In this document: piece after piece, positions 51,061-62,500 of the stretch | How positions within the stretch are numbered: position 1 is the stretch's first letter | How the letters are laid out: every line of letters starts with the position of its first letter | Assembly (NCBI GenBank): GCA_021298315.1 | Contig: JAJTFC010000005.1 | Location: 1-64,000 of the forward strand | Reading direction: 5' to 3' | From: Planctomycetaceae bacterium | GTDB lineage: Bacteria > Planctomycetota > Planctomycetia > Pirellulales > Pirellulaceae | Length of the DNA: 64,000 nucleotides | The notes under the pieces: generated by a model | The model's input: only the letters and a program-made list of their open reading frames with translations | What the model was told of the DNA's origin: nothing | Database searches by the model: none | Program-made: the position numbers and the translations under genes

Positions 51061-52512
51061 TCAGCTCAAGATTTCATCGATCACTCTAGCTCCCTCAACG
51101 CCTGTGAGCTTAAAGTCTAGACCTTGGAATTTGTAAGTAAAAGCGTCGTGTTGAATCCCGAGTTGTGCAAGCATGGTCGCGTGCAAGTCATGTACGGTGC
51201 AGATTTTCTCACATGCTGCATAACCGAGTTCATCGGTGCTACCATAAACCATTCCTGGACGGATACCGCCACCTGCCATCCACATCGACATCGACTTGTT
51301 GTGATGATCGCGACCTACGGTTCCCTTGTTGGCTTGCGACATCGGTGTACGACCAAATTCGCCGCTCCAGACAACGAGCGTTTCTTCAAGGAGTCCGAGT
51401 CGCTTAAGATCTTTGATGAGAGCAGCGCTGGGCTGGTCGACCTCCTTGGCCCTCAAAGGTAGTTCCTCTTTGAGCAGGCTGTGGTGATCCCAGTCGCGGT
51501 GATACAACTGGATAAAACGGACTCCGCGTTGGGCGAGTCGTCGGGCAAGCAGGCAGTTGCTTGCAAAGCTGCCGTCTCCCGGTAAGCAGCCGTATAAATC
51601 GAGAGTTTCCTCTGTTTCGTCGCTTGCATCCATCAAGTTTGGGATGCTCGTTTGCATTTCAAAGGCTAGTTCGTACTGAGCGATACGCGTTTCGATCTCC
51701 GGATCTTGGACTCGCATTGCATGTTCGCGATTGAGCTTCTCGATGGCCGCGATATCCAAGGCTTGCTGGGATGCTTCTACGCCCGGCGGATTGTTCAAGT
51801 ACAAGACCGCCTCGCCTTGGCTTCGCAACTGAACACCTTGAAAACGACCAGGCAAAAATCCGCTACTCCATTGCCGTGCAGCAATCGGTTGAGGCGAGCG
51901 GCCTTTGCCGGTCGAGACCAAGACGACGAATCCGGGTAGGTTCTCTGCGATCGATCCGAGCCCGTAATTGACCCATGCCCCCATGCTCGGTCGGCCTGCG
52001 ATTTGCGAACCGGTATTCATAAACATATGGGCCGGATCGTGATTGATCGCATCGGTGGTCATCGATCGAACCAAACAGATGTCATCGATGATCGAGCCTA
52101 TATGGGGTAGCAAGGTGCTGATTTCAGTTCCTTGAGTTCCCGTTTTTTGAAACGGGAATAGGGGGCCAAGGCACATGAGTTTCTGGCCTTGGAGTTGCGC
52201 TAGCTGCTGACCTGCGGTGTAGCTTTCGGGCATCGGCTGGCCATGGAGCTCTGCCAACTTGGGTTTCGGATCAAATAGCTCCAGGTGCGATGGTCCACCG
52301 GCCATGGTAAGCCAGATGACGCGCTTGACTTTTTGAGGCAGAGGAAGCTTCTCAATCGCACCTTTGGATTCCGCTCTAGATCGGTCTTGACCAAAGAGCG
52401 TCGTCAAAGCCGCCGCTCCGAGGGTGCTCTTTCCAAGCATCCGTCGACGGCAAAAGTGCTTCTTGAGGAGCAAATCGAAATGGGTTCGATCAGTTGCGTG
52501 TGATGGTTTCAT
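51061..52512 (-). CDS. DUF1501 family protein
   Basis: 483 residues. The Tat-like signal is CRRRMLGKSTLG near residue 22. Family motifs: LTMAGGPSHLELFDPKP, RSMTTDAINHDPAH, WSGEFGRTPMSQAN and GRDHHNKSMSMWMAGGGI. The gene overlaps the PSD1 gene by 23 bp, so the two are translationally coupled, which fits the pairing at 33620-37702. Substrate unknown. Confidence 0.9.
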   Translation of the reverse strand: MKPSHATDRTHFDLLLKKHFCRRRMLGKSTLGAAALTTLFGQDRSRAESKGAIEKLPLPQKVKRVIWLTMAGGPSHLELFDPKPKLAELHGQPMPESYTAGQQLAQLQGQKLMCLGPLFPFQKTGTQGTEISTLLPHIGSIIDDICLVRSMTTDAINHDPAHMFMNTGSQIAGRPSMGAWVNYGLGSIAENLPGFVVLVSTGKGRSPQPIAARQWSSGFLPGRFQGVQLRSQGEAVLYLNNPPGVEASQQALDIAAIEKLNREHAMRVQDPEIETRIAQYELAFEMQTSIPNLMDASDETEETLDLYGCLPGDGSFASNCLLARRLAQRGVRFIQLYHRDWDHHSLLKEELPLRAKEVDQPSAALIKDLKRLGLLEETLVVWSGEFGRTPMSQANKGTVGRDHHNKSMSMWMAGGGIRPGMVYGSTDELGYAACEKICTVHDLHATMLAQLGIQHDAFTYKFQGLDFKLTGVEGARVIDEILS

Positions 52513-54868
52513 GGAGGTTGAGTAGAACGCGTGCTAAGTGAATCCATGCCGAATGCTCGATCGGATCGAGTGGTTCGCTAGATTGAAATGTTCCATTTTG
52601 TGTAAGTTTCGTTGCGGACTCTGAATGTTGTTTGTAATAGCCATGTTGTTTGTCCAGTAATCGGAGTAGTTCTTCTTGTTCGGTAGGACTGGCCTTGCGC
52701 TGGAGGACTTGCGCAAACATCCAATCGAGTCGTTCGTTGACGGAGGTGCTTTTGCTCTCAAGAGCACGTGATGCTAGAGTTTTGGCGGCTTCGACATACG
52801 TTGGATCGTTGAGCAAGACCAAGGCTTGTTGTGGGATATTCGAGCGAGTGCGTTCGGCGCAACATTCCTCGCGCGATGGGGCATCAAAAGCCAGGAGGCT
52901 CGGATGCAGGAAGGTTCTTTGCCACCACGTATAAAGACCTCGTCTGTATTGGTTTGGGCCTTTGTCCGGGGTATAGCTTCGCGTGGGGAAATTCAACGAG
53001 TCCCAGTAGCCCTCAGGCTGATAGGGTTTTGCACTCGGTCCACCGATTTTTGTTGACAGGAGTCCTGCGTATTGCAAGGCGTAGTCTCGAATGAACTCCG
53101 CATCCATACGAAAAGGACTTTGGCGTGCTGTCAAACGATTCAGTGGATCCAATGCGATGTTAGCAGGGTCTGTCTCGCAGGATTGCTGATAGGTGCGGCT
53201 CAGGACGATCGAGCGGATCATGTGCTTATAATCCCAACCCGAATCGATGAACTCACAAGCAAGATAGTCAAGTAGTTTTGGGTTGACCGGCATTTCACCT
53301 TGGGTGCCAAGGTCGTCGAGGACTTTGCTCAGTCCCATTGCAAAGAAATGCTTCCAAAGTCGGTTCATGGTCACGCGAGCCGTAAGTGGGTTCTCCGGGG
53401 AGACCAACCAGCGGGCTAGATCCAATCGCGTCAGTTCTACTGGATTGGATTGCTGGCCAGAGGCTTTTTCGGAATTCGAGGGCACCAAGTACTCGGGCAG
53501 GGCGGGTTTGATCACAGGCCCGCTTTCGTCCATCCAGTTTCCTCGTGGCAGTAGCCTGACGGTGCGTTTGTTGACCGTCGCCTTGGTGACCAAGCATTTC
53601 GGAAGGCTCTTGGTAAAGGCTTCCCGCTGCTTTCGGGCTTTCTCCAAACGATCCTTGGCCGCTTGGGAATCAGAAGTATCTGATTCCTTGAGTTCAAGTT
53701 CTTTGAGGTGTTGCGACGCTTCGTTGATCGCTGCATCGAGTTGCGAGAGTCGCTCGCTGTCGCTTGGCTCCATGATCGCAAGACCTTCTTCGCGGGCACC
53801 GACAATCGGTTCTTGGATGTCGGCAAAGAAAGCCCCTAGACTATAGAAGTCCTTCAACGTGATCGGATCGTATTTGTGATCGTGGCATTGTGCGCAAGCG
53901 GTGGTTTGACCTAGCCAAACGGTGCCAATGGCACGAACTCGATCGGCGAGCATTCTGGCTTCGTAATCCTTCGGCTGAGCACCACCTTCCTCGGTACTCA
54001 AGATCAGCCGATTGAAGGCTGAGCCTATGAGGGCTTCTTGGTCGCTATCTGGCAGAAGGTCGCCGGCGATTTGTTCGAGTGTAAAGCGGTCGAAGGGTTT
54101 ACCCGAGTTGAACGATGCGATGACGTAGTCTCGGTAAGGCCAAATGTTGCGAGGGTTGTCGCTATGGTAACCGATCGTATCGGCAAACCGGACTACATCG
54201 AGCCAATCGACAGCCATCCGTTCACCGAAGTGTGGGTTGGCTAGAAGGCTTTCGACGAGTTCTTGGTAAGCTTTCACAGAAGAGTCGGCTTCGAAGGCTG
54301 CGACTTGTTCGGGGCTAGGAGGCAGTCCGATCAAATCGTAGTAGACCCGCCGAATCAAACTGCGAGGGTCGGCACGTTTGGAGCGAGTTAATCCTTTGCT
54401 AGTAATCAACTCGTCAACAAGTGCATCGATGCTACTCGATGGATCAAGAGACGCTTTGGCTAGCGAATCGGGTCTTTTGGGGCGCTGATAGGACCAATGG
54501 GTTTGGTACTGTCCACCTTGATCGATCCAGTCTTTCAAAAGCTTTTTTTGTGTTTCAGAAAGTTTCTTGTTCGAATCACCAGGGGGCATGACCAGTTGCG
54601 GATCGGCCGAAAAGATGCGATCGATGAGTTTGCTCTCGGCAGCGTTTCCTGGTTGGAACGCTCCGGCACTGACGGCCTGATCGCGAAGGTCGAGTCGCAA
54701 ATCCGCTTGCCGATGCTCCGCATCGGGCCCATGGCAATAGAAGCAGTTTTCAGACAACAGCGGTCGGATATCTCGATTGAATTCAATGCTCTGAGCAGAA
54801 GCGAACGAGGCAATCAGGCAAAGAAGGCAGCATGCCAGTGAAAAAACCAAGAGCGGTCGCAATGTCAT
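52490..54868 (-). CDS. PSD1-type protein (Planctomycete cytochrome c, DUF1549, DUF1553)
   Basis: About 792 residues with a signal peptide (LLVFSLACCLLCLIASFASA). CFYCH at residues 42-46 is the haem site, with MPPGDSNKKLSETQKKLLKDWI shortly after. DUF1549 (WLDVVRFADTIGYHSDNPRN) and DUF1553 (NPLTARVTMNRLWKHFFAMGLS, RTYQQS) follow. It is shorter than the one at 35093 and lacks the C-terminal beta-rich extension. The ATG at 54868 leads into the signal peptide; an upstream in-frame start would disrupt it. A 15-mer shared with the RDD promoter lies 50 bp upstream. Confidence 0.92.
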   Translation of the reverse strand: MTLRPLLVFSLACCLLCLIASFASAQSIEFNRDIRPLLSENCFYCHGPDAEHRQADLRLDLRDQAVSAGAFQPGNAAESKLIDRIFSADPQLVMPPGDSNKKLSETQKKLLKDWIDQGGQYQTHWSYQRPKRPDSLAKASLDPSSSIDALVDELITSKGLTRSKRADPRSLIRRVYYDLIGLPPSPEQVAAFEADSSVKAYQELVESLLANPHFGERMAVDWLDVVRFADTIGYHSDNPRNIWPYRDYVIASFNSGKPFDRFTLEQIAGDLLPDSDQEALIGSAFNRLILSTEEGGAQPKDYEARMLADRVRAIGTVWLGQTTACAQCHDHKYDPITLKDFYSLGAFFADIQEPIVGAREEGLAIMEPSDSERLSQLDAAINEASQHLKELELKESDTSDSQAAKDRLEKARKQREAFTKSLPKCLVTKATVNKRTVRLLPRGNWMDESGPVIKPALPEYLVPSNSEKASGQQSNPVELTRLDLARWLVSPENPLTARVTMNRLWKHFFAMGLSKVLDDLGTQGEMPVNPKLLDYLACEFIDSGWDYKHMIRSIVLSRTYQQSCETDPANIALDPLNRLTARQSPFRMDAEFIRDYALQYAGLLSTKIGGPSAKPYQPEGYWDSLNFPTRSYTPDKGPNQYRRGLYTWWQRTFLHPSLLAFDAPSREECCAERTRSNIPQQALVLLNDPTYVEAAKTLASRALESKSTSVNERLDWMFAQVLQRKASPTEQEELLRLLDKQHGYYKQHSESATKLTQNGTFQSSEPLDPIEHSAWIHLARVLLNLHETITRN

Positions 54869-54910
54869 GATCGATCCCCGAATTGAAAAACTTGCTTGTC
54901 TATTGTCGCT

Positions 54911-54932
54911 AAAATAGACCTCCAACGGAAGC
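54911..54932 (-). promoter_or_regulatory. Candidate promoter motif upstream of the PSD1 gene
   Basis: On the minus strand the 15-mer gcttccgttggaggt (54932-54918) is followed by ctatttt. It is identical to the motif at 24975-24989 upstream of the RDD gene, with a similar TAT-rich hexamer after it. It ends 50 bp before the PSD1 start codon. Confidence 0.35.
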
Positions 54933-54998
54933 GTCGAATCTTGCTGGGCCGAGTAAACGACTTAGAATTCGGCGATCTTTTTCTACAGGTGCAAGCCG

Positions 54999-56498
54999 AT
55001 GGAACCACTGCTAAGGGTTGAAAATATCAGCAAGAGCTTTCCTGGGGTCCATGCGCTCTGTGGGGTTAGCTTGCACGTCATGCCCGGAGAAGTCTTAAGC
55101 GTCATCGGCGAGAATGGTGCGGGCAAAAGCACGCTCATGAAGATCTTAGCAGGTGTGCAGGCTCCCGATTCAGGAACTCTTTGGTGGAAGGGCAAGGAAG
55201 CCCATTTCAACAGCACAAGCCAAGCGATGGAGGCTGGGATTTCGCTGATCCATCAAGAGCTCAATTTGGCGGAGAACCTGAGTATCGCAGAAAATATTTT
55301 TCTTGGCCGATTGCCGACGGCTTGGGGGATCGTCCAGACCAAGCAGATGCGTACCAGGGCCGACGAATACCTGCGTCGCGTGGGTTTGAATATCCCGTCG
55401 AGCACTCCCCTTGCAAGACTCTCGATCGCCCAGCGGCAGATGGTGGAGATCGCCAAATCGCTCTCTAGCGATTCGAGTCTGATCATCATGGATGAACCAA
55501 CAAGCAGTCTCTCGGCCCACGAATCCCAGAGGCTCTTTGAACTCATTGGGCAACTCAAATCGCAAGGGGTTTCAGTTGTCTATATCTCCCATCGACTCGC
55601 AGAGGTCGCCCAGTTGTCCGACCGAGTGGAGGTTTTGCGAGATGGGAAAAATGTAGCCACACTTGCTTCCGATCAGATCAATCACCAAAAGATGGTGCAA
55701 GCCATGGTTGGGCGAGATTTGAATCGGTACTTTCCTCATGTGCCAAAGAAATCCGATGCAGTGCGATTGAAGCTCGAAGATATCCGAGTCCACGGCCGTC
55801 CAGAGCATTCGATCAACCTGGAAGTTCGCTCGGGTGAAATTGTCGGATTGGCTGGATTGGTCGGCTCTGGGAGAACAGAGGTCATCGAGTCGATTATCGG
55901 GCTTGGCAAGGTTCTAGGTGGATCGATCCAAGTCGATGGCAAAGCAATGCGGCTAGGGAGCATTCGCTCTTCGATCGAGGCAGGAATTGCGATGGTCCCG
56001 GAGGATCGGCGACATATGGGATTGGTCACTTCGATGAGTGTCGGAGAGAATCTGACGTTAGCAGCTCTCGAACGAGTCAGTAGGTATGGCGTTTTGTTGC
56101 CAGGGGCAGATCGTAAAGTTGGTCAAAGCCAAGTCGACGGACTTCGGATCAAGACACCGAGCCTGCGTCAGATCGCTGCTTATCTCTCCGGCGGGAATCA
56201 GCAGAAGATCGTTTTTGGCAAGTGGATCATCAGAGAGCCAAAGGTTTTACTCTTGGATGAACCGACACGGGGTGTGGATATCGGTGCCAAGCAGGAGATT
56301 TACGGACTCATGGAGGAGTTGGCAGAGCGGGGTGCTGCGATTTTGTTTGTATCCAGTGAGATGGAAGAGATTTTGGGGATGTCGGATCGGGCCTACGTGA
56401 TGCACGAAGGGAAGATTTCCGGAGAACTCGGACGAAGCCAATTGAGCGAGCAGAGCATCATGGAACTGGCTTTCGGACGAAGTCTTGCCGATGCTTGA
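54999..56498 (+). CDS. Sugar-type ABC transporter ATPase with two nucleotide-binding domains
   Basis: 499 residues of the RbsA/MglA/XylG class. The first domain has Walker A GENGAGKST (residues 37-45), the signature LSIAQRQMVE and Walker B with DEPTSSLSAHE. The second has a degenerate Walker A (GLVGSGRTEVIES), as usual in this class, then the signature LSGGNQQK and DEPTRGVDIGAKQE. It should energise import of a monosaccharide from the cytoplasmic side. No permease or substrate-binding gene follows: the next gene is on the other strand 7 bp away. The partners must be elsewhere, or the upstream neighbour was lost. Substrate unknown. Confidence 0.9.
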   Translation: MEPLLRVENISKSFPGVHALCGVSLHVMPGEVLSVIGENGAGKSTLMKILAGVQAPDSGTLWWKGKEAHFNSTSQAMEAGISLIHQELNLAENLSIAENIFLGRLPTAWGIVQTKQMRTRADEYLRRVGLNIPSSTPLARLSIAQRQMVEIAKSLSSDSSLIIMDEPTSSLSAHESQRLFELIGQLKSQGVSVVYISHRLAEVAQLSDRVEVLRDGKNVATLASDQINHQKMVQAMVGRDLNRYFPHVPKKSDAVRLKLEDIRVHGRPEHSINLEVRSGEIVGLAGLVGSGRTEVIESIIGLGKVLGGSIQVDGKAMRLGSIRSSIEAGIAMVPEDRRHMGLVTSMSVGENLTLAALERVSRYGVLLPGADRKVGQSQVDGLRIKTPSLRQIAAYLSGGNQQKIVFGKWIIREPKVLLLDEPTRGVDIGAKQEIYGLMEELAERGAAILFVSSEMEEILGMSDRAYVMHEGKISGELGRSQLSEQSIMELAFGRSLADA

Positions 56499-56504
56499 GC
56501 AGGT

Positions 56505-59500
56505 CTATTGCATCGCTGAATTCAATGGGACGATCTGCTGTTCATTGAGCAAAACGAGGGTGACTTGCACCATCTCGGGGTGCAATGAGAACTGCTTACA
56601 AAGGACTCTGCGATAGAGTTGTAATTGCGGTGCATGGGTCGCGATTCGCTGGGCGGTCCAGGTTGCAAGGTCGATATTATTGGGTCTAGCATCCGTCTTG
56701 AAATCGATGATCTCGGCCCTGACGACTCGACCGGAATCCCAGCCCAGCACACATCGATCGATGATGCCACGAATCAACTGTTCATCGATCGAGATCAGGA
56801 AACGTCGTTCGTTGGTGACTTCAAGTCGCAGTTTGGTAGGCTTGTGCCAATCGCGATATCGTTCTTGGCTAAATACTTGGCGAATTGTCGGTGATTCACA
56901 GTAGCGCAAGAAACGGTTGACTTGTTGGTCGAGTTGCAATTGCATCATCTCGTCTTTTGTAAGTGCACTTGCAGCGAGTTTTAGGAGTCCATTCTTGTCG
57001 GGCGAAAATTCGTCAATCCAAGTACGAATCTCTTCGAACCATCGGTGGATGAGTTTACCGATCACGGTTGCAGCGGTATCGTCGGGCTTCCAGTAATCGA
57101 CCAGAGGTTCCAAGGTCTCAGGTTTAGGATGCTGGCTCGGTGCGATCCACTGCGGATTGCGCAAAAGTGTGTTTTCGAGTCTTAGCTGCAACTGCAGCGG
57201 CTTTGTTTCCGGTTCTTGGTCTCTCTGGGCATCCTTGAAACTCTCCTTGTGGGCCTCCGCCCGGCTTGCCGACCATCGTTCCACCCAGTCGACTTGTCCA
57301 TTGCGGTAGATCATCACTCCCGGGGCGGCGTTGGATTGCTCGTTTCCGAAAATAGAGTGAAGGGCAGAGCCCCATTGTTTGATGGCCGATTTGTTGGGTG
57401 TCGCAAAAAGGTAAAGAGCATGGCGAGCACGGGTCAGTGCAACATAGAACAGACAAAGGGCTTCGCCCAACTGCTGGTAGCTGGCCTCTTGGCAAGCGAC
57501 TTGCCATTCGATCGGCAAGTAGGGTTGGAGTTCCTTGCTGACGTTCCGCATGATGGAAATGGGCGGACCTGTACGACTATCTCTCATGGCGACCAATCGA
57601 GGCGATTGGCGAATGATCGGTTGGTCGATTGCCGGAATGAATACCGCGTCGAATTCCAGACCCTTCGACTGGTGGATCGTCATGACCCTAACAACACTCT
57701 CGGCTTGGGTGGCAACGCGAGTCTTTTGGATCCGATCGACGAATTCATGAACCTGGGATTGTTTCGAGGCATCGAATCGATAGGCTTCGTTGACCAATTG
57801 CACGAGCCGCTCTTGATCGCGGAGGGTGCAGTAAGGAGCCAAGTGATTGACCAGTAGGCTGAGCGTTCCCCCGAATCCGAGAGAATCTAGCCGATTGCGC
57901 AGATCCAACGAGATCTTGGTCGAGTCGGCCAAAACTTCTTCACTCCAAAACGATCGCAATGGGGAATGTTGCAGATGGAAATGCGCCAAGGTGTCTCCGG
58001 AATGTTCGGCAAGCTTCAGAGCGCTCTGAACGACCAGTACTGGAGCGGTATCGATCAGCGGGTTTCCCCCTTCTTGGCTGGCCTCGACGCCTCGATCCTT
58101 GAGTAGCGAAATCATTTTGGCTACGTCAGCGTTGGTCCGGGTCAATATTCCGACGGTGATCTGATCGCTTCGGCGATGAAGCTCTGTCACTGCATCAGCG
58201 ATGTCCAGATCGATATCCGTCGAGATCGTTGTCTTGGCATCGGGATCCTCCGATGGATCGTCTTGCGGCCTCTCTTTAGCGTTCCAAAACTCGACCACAC
58301 CGGGCAAATTCGATTTTTTGGTGGTATGGTCGATGAAGTAGCGATCGACCCATTTTGAAACAACTGGATGTTCTGTCCCTTCGACGCGTTTGCTGTTGTC
58401 ATCCGACAAATAATTCGGATGGGTAGCAAGTCCATGGAAGACTTGATTGACGAAATCCATAATGAGCGGCGAGCTACGGAAACTTTCGGAGAGCTTCTGT
58501 TGCTTGATGTTTTGAACTTGCTCGCCGACGGACTCAAGAATTTCCGAAACGCCACCTCTCCATGCGTAGATCGCTTGTTTGGTATCTCCGACGACGAAAA
58601 AGGAGGTGCGTTTATTGCCCGATGCTTTTTGCGAGACGATGGCCTCAGCAAATGGCTTGAGAATTTGCCATTGGTTGGGCGAGGTGTCTTGGAATTCGTC
58701 CAAGAGCAAATGATCGATAGAGCTATCCATGCGATGAGAGATGCTCTGCATCTGGGGCAATGGCCCCTGTTTGCCCGACTCTTGATGCTCTTGCAAGATC
58801 GAACGCATCCAATGAGCCAGTCGATCGGCGATGTCCGAAAAGGTCACGACGCGTCGATTCTGCTTGAGTTTTTCGATCGCTTGGTGGTATTTTTTGAGCA
58901 GCTCGTGAGAGGCTTCGTTTTGGATTCGGCGAATCGTCAGAAACTCGGTCTTGGCCTTGGCTAGCAAGACGCGCAAGGGTGCGACGAGCTTTGGATCGAT
59001 TTCGGAATTGTAGTAAGTTGGCTGGCTTGAAAGACAGGCACGGACGATGGACTCTTCGAGGAATTCATCCCATTTTTGGGATCGAAAGGTAGCAAGCGCT
59101 TTGTCCCTTGCATTCTTCAGTCGTTTGCTCTCAATAGGGAGCGTTTCTATCGTTTTGCTCGCCTGCCGTACTTGCTCTTCGTCAGGCCCTTTTGGCACTT
59201 GGAACTTTGCCCAGGCATCCTCGGGAGCTTGGCGAAACAACTCATAGGCATCGGTGATGAGATTTTCGACTTCGATGCGCACACCTCGAACCGCTAAGCC
59301 TTTGGAAAGCTGGGTGACCAAGGTTCGGAGTTGTTGATGGTCGATCGTATCGAAGAGTTGGGTGATCGCATCCCTGATTAGCAACTCTTCTTGCGCTGTA
59401 TCCAACAGCGTCCAACCAGGTGGTAGTTTGAGCTCCAACGCAAAGGACTTGGCCAGTTGCGAATAAAAACTGTCGAGAGTGCTAACACGGAAGCGGTGCA

Positions 59501-62500
59501 GATGGGTACATAATCGAGAGAGTTGGTAGCGGGCGTGTGCATGGCCGATTTGCATCGGAGCAATGACAGTTTGAAGTCGATGGAGACCTTCGGTGCTGCT
59601 ACTAGCTTCCGAGAGCCACTGGAGAATCCGGTGAAGAATTTCTCCGGCGGCTTTGCGAGTGAAGGTGGTCGCAAGGATCGAGTCCAGGGGTTGATCGGTA
59701 AAGAGCAATCGGATCGCGCGCGAGGCGAGTTGGTAGGTTTTCCCTGTTCCTGCCGAAGCCAGGATCATACTCGGCTCGAACCACTCATCCAATGCGCACC
59801 CTTGTGCGAAAACCGGCTCGATCGTAATCATCTTTGGGATGACTGGACCTTGGGCTCCTAGTGCTTGGGGCAGGCTCTGTTGCTCGGGCTCGTTGGAATC
59901 GATTCGGCTCTCTTTACTGGATGTCTGCTTTGGCTCCGAAGTCTTTTGATCCTCGAGATTTGGATCCCAAGGTCGTAGGACGGTCCGCTGGGTGATGTAG
60001 CGGTATTCGTCCCAATCTACAGGTGTTTTGTTGTTTGGAGGCCAGAATTCACCTTGCAAAACACGATCGGCAAGCTCCTTGGCCGACTCGATTGCAGCGG
60101 CATGTTCCTCGGAGGTGAAATTGGCCAAGATGAATTTCGTGTCGGGTACGTTCTTCGGAAGCAGGATGTATCCAAAGTGAACCTTGCTCATGTCCTTTAT
60201 TTCTAGGTCCTTGATGGTTTTGATCAGCAGCCCATAAAGAGGTAGCTGCCAATCGGTCCACTCCTGTCCTTTGAGATGGTTCTTGCGTGGCTCCTCGGTC
60301 GTATCGCCCGTCTTGTAGTCCAAGACGGCGATTTCTCCATTTTGGTTGACATCGATTCGGTCGATTCGACCATGGATGATCATTTGTCCGTGATCCAATT
60401 TCCATGGGATGCCCTTGGAACGCTCGACATTGAATTCGATGTGTTTGATTTTCCAGCCTTGAGCTGCCCACTGAGCTTGATGCTTGGCAAATTCCAAGAG
60501 CCTGAGTTTGGCTTGTTCGATTTGAACAACCAAAGCCGGAGGCAGTACAGAACCGAAACGGTTCTCGACCCAGGCATCGAGCTGAGGGATCAGCCAATCG
60601 CCAATCGCTTTTGGGTCGACCGACTCGGCCACAGGTGAGTCTTTAAGCCCTTCGAGCACCGAGTGGATCATATCTCCAAAGCCGCCCCCATCGAGCTCTT
60701 GGGGCAGGTGCTCACTGGCATAAGCTTTGCAAAGTTTTTTGAGATAGAAGCGGTAAGGGCATTCGCTGTATTTTTTGAAATCCGTTACAGCCATCGCACC
60801 GATCCGCTTGCTCGGATCCGGCTTGGGGATTTCAATATCTGACTGAAGAGCTCTGGCAGGCCACCCCGATGCGATCATGTTCGACTGCTCTTGATCCGAG
60901 ATCAGTTTGGCAACTCGCTCGGGAAGCTGATCGGTTTGGACCGCCATCATCAGCCGACTTGGAGTCAGTGGATCGGAGTTTGAGCTGTATCGATTCATGA
61001 TGAAATCGACTTGTTCACGCGTGTGCAGGCAGGCCATCATGACGTAGGCATCCCGAGCGTATCGCCGAGCATTGTCTAGAAGTCCCAATTCGCTTCTGAG
61101 TCGGTTGGGTAAAAAGGCATCCGAGTTGACGCTTTCGGGGACGACTCCATCGTGCAGCCCGGTCATCATCAATACCGGAGCATCATCCAAAGCGACATCG
61201 AGCCAGCCGAGCATTTCGATTGCCGAGTCGTCTCCAAGCGGTGGAATCTGGACTCCTTGGAGCTGCTGCTGTAACCATGCTAGGGCTTCGGTAAGTTCCA
61301 CTTCCAAGTTCAACTTAGGTGGAACATTCGCTAAACGATCCAGTACGGAATTGATCTCTCGACACCCGCGAAGGATCAAATGTCCATCGGGTTTTGTCCG
61401 ATCGATCTGCTCGAGTTCCGACAGGCTGATAAAAAGATCTCTCAGCGGCTTGGCCCACGCATCCAAGGAACGTTTCGAGCTCCGTAGAGGTTGCAACCAA
61501 AGATCGATCGCTTGGACAACCGCGACAAAACTTTCTCGCCCTGGGGCTTGCGGCCATCTCGGTACCGAGACACTGCGCAAAAGCGTTTGTTTAAGGTACT
61601 GATCGATGAGGGTCAAAAAATTGGGGGGGAGATCCTGTGGGTTTTGCGACTGCGAGGCATCTGATGGAGGTGCGATTTTCGCATGAATCGATAACCAGGA
61701 TTCGATCCAAGGGATACGGATCAGGTTTGAGAAGTTCTCGACATTTGGGTCTCGGAGGTATTCTTCGATCCCATAGAGAACCTTCATTGGCGGAGTACCA
61801 TAGATCGGTATGCCTGGTCCGTATCGCAAGGCAACCTGGTGTTGGGCAAGTGTTTCCTGCAGGGCGGGTACAAGGCTCGGGTCTGGCACTCCGATGGTGA
61901 TGTCTCGTACCGAGCGAGACTTGCCAAGTTTTGCCAATTGCACTGCGAGCTCCTGGGCAGCTTGGACCGCCGAGGTGCGCACGTGGATTTGATTTTGGTC
62001 GATCGGTATTTCAATATTTTGCCAGAAGGATGATCGCAGGGTTCCGTCTCTATCAAAACCTTCGGCAAACGATTCAGGAGCACCGACGAGGACTTGGACA
62101 TTCGGCCCGATGGCAGCTAGGAACTTGCGCTGCGCACGATTCAAATCGACCGTCCCAATTAAGACGACTTCGTGTTGAAAATCGACCACTTCCCCGTGCT
62201 CTAGGGCGAAGCGACGGGCTGACTGAATATCCCATAATCCTGCTTCATGGAGCACATCCAAGTAACGACGTTGCAAATGGGCTAAGATTTTCCAACGAGG
62301 TTCCTCGATGGTACCGGCAAGCTTTTCGGCAACATCCTTGAAGTCTAAAAGATCCGAAGCGAGTTCTTTGTGAAGTGATCCTAAGAGTTTGGCCAAGTCC
62401 ATCCAAACTCCTAACTGATCGAGCGCCGGTACCTCGAACAGGAGTGGTTGAAGTTCATTGGCTGGGGTCGAACGGAGGACTTGAACCCATGCCATGACTT

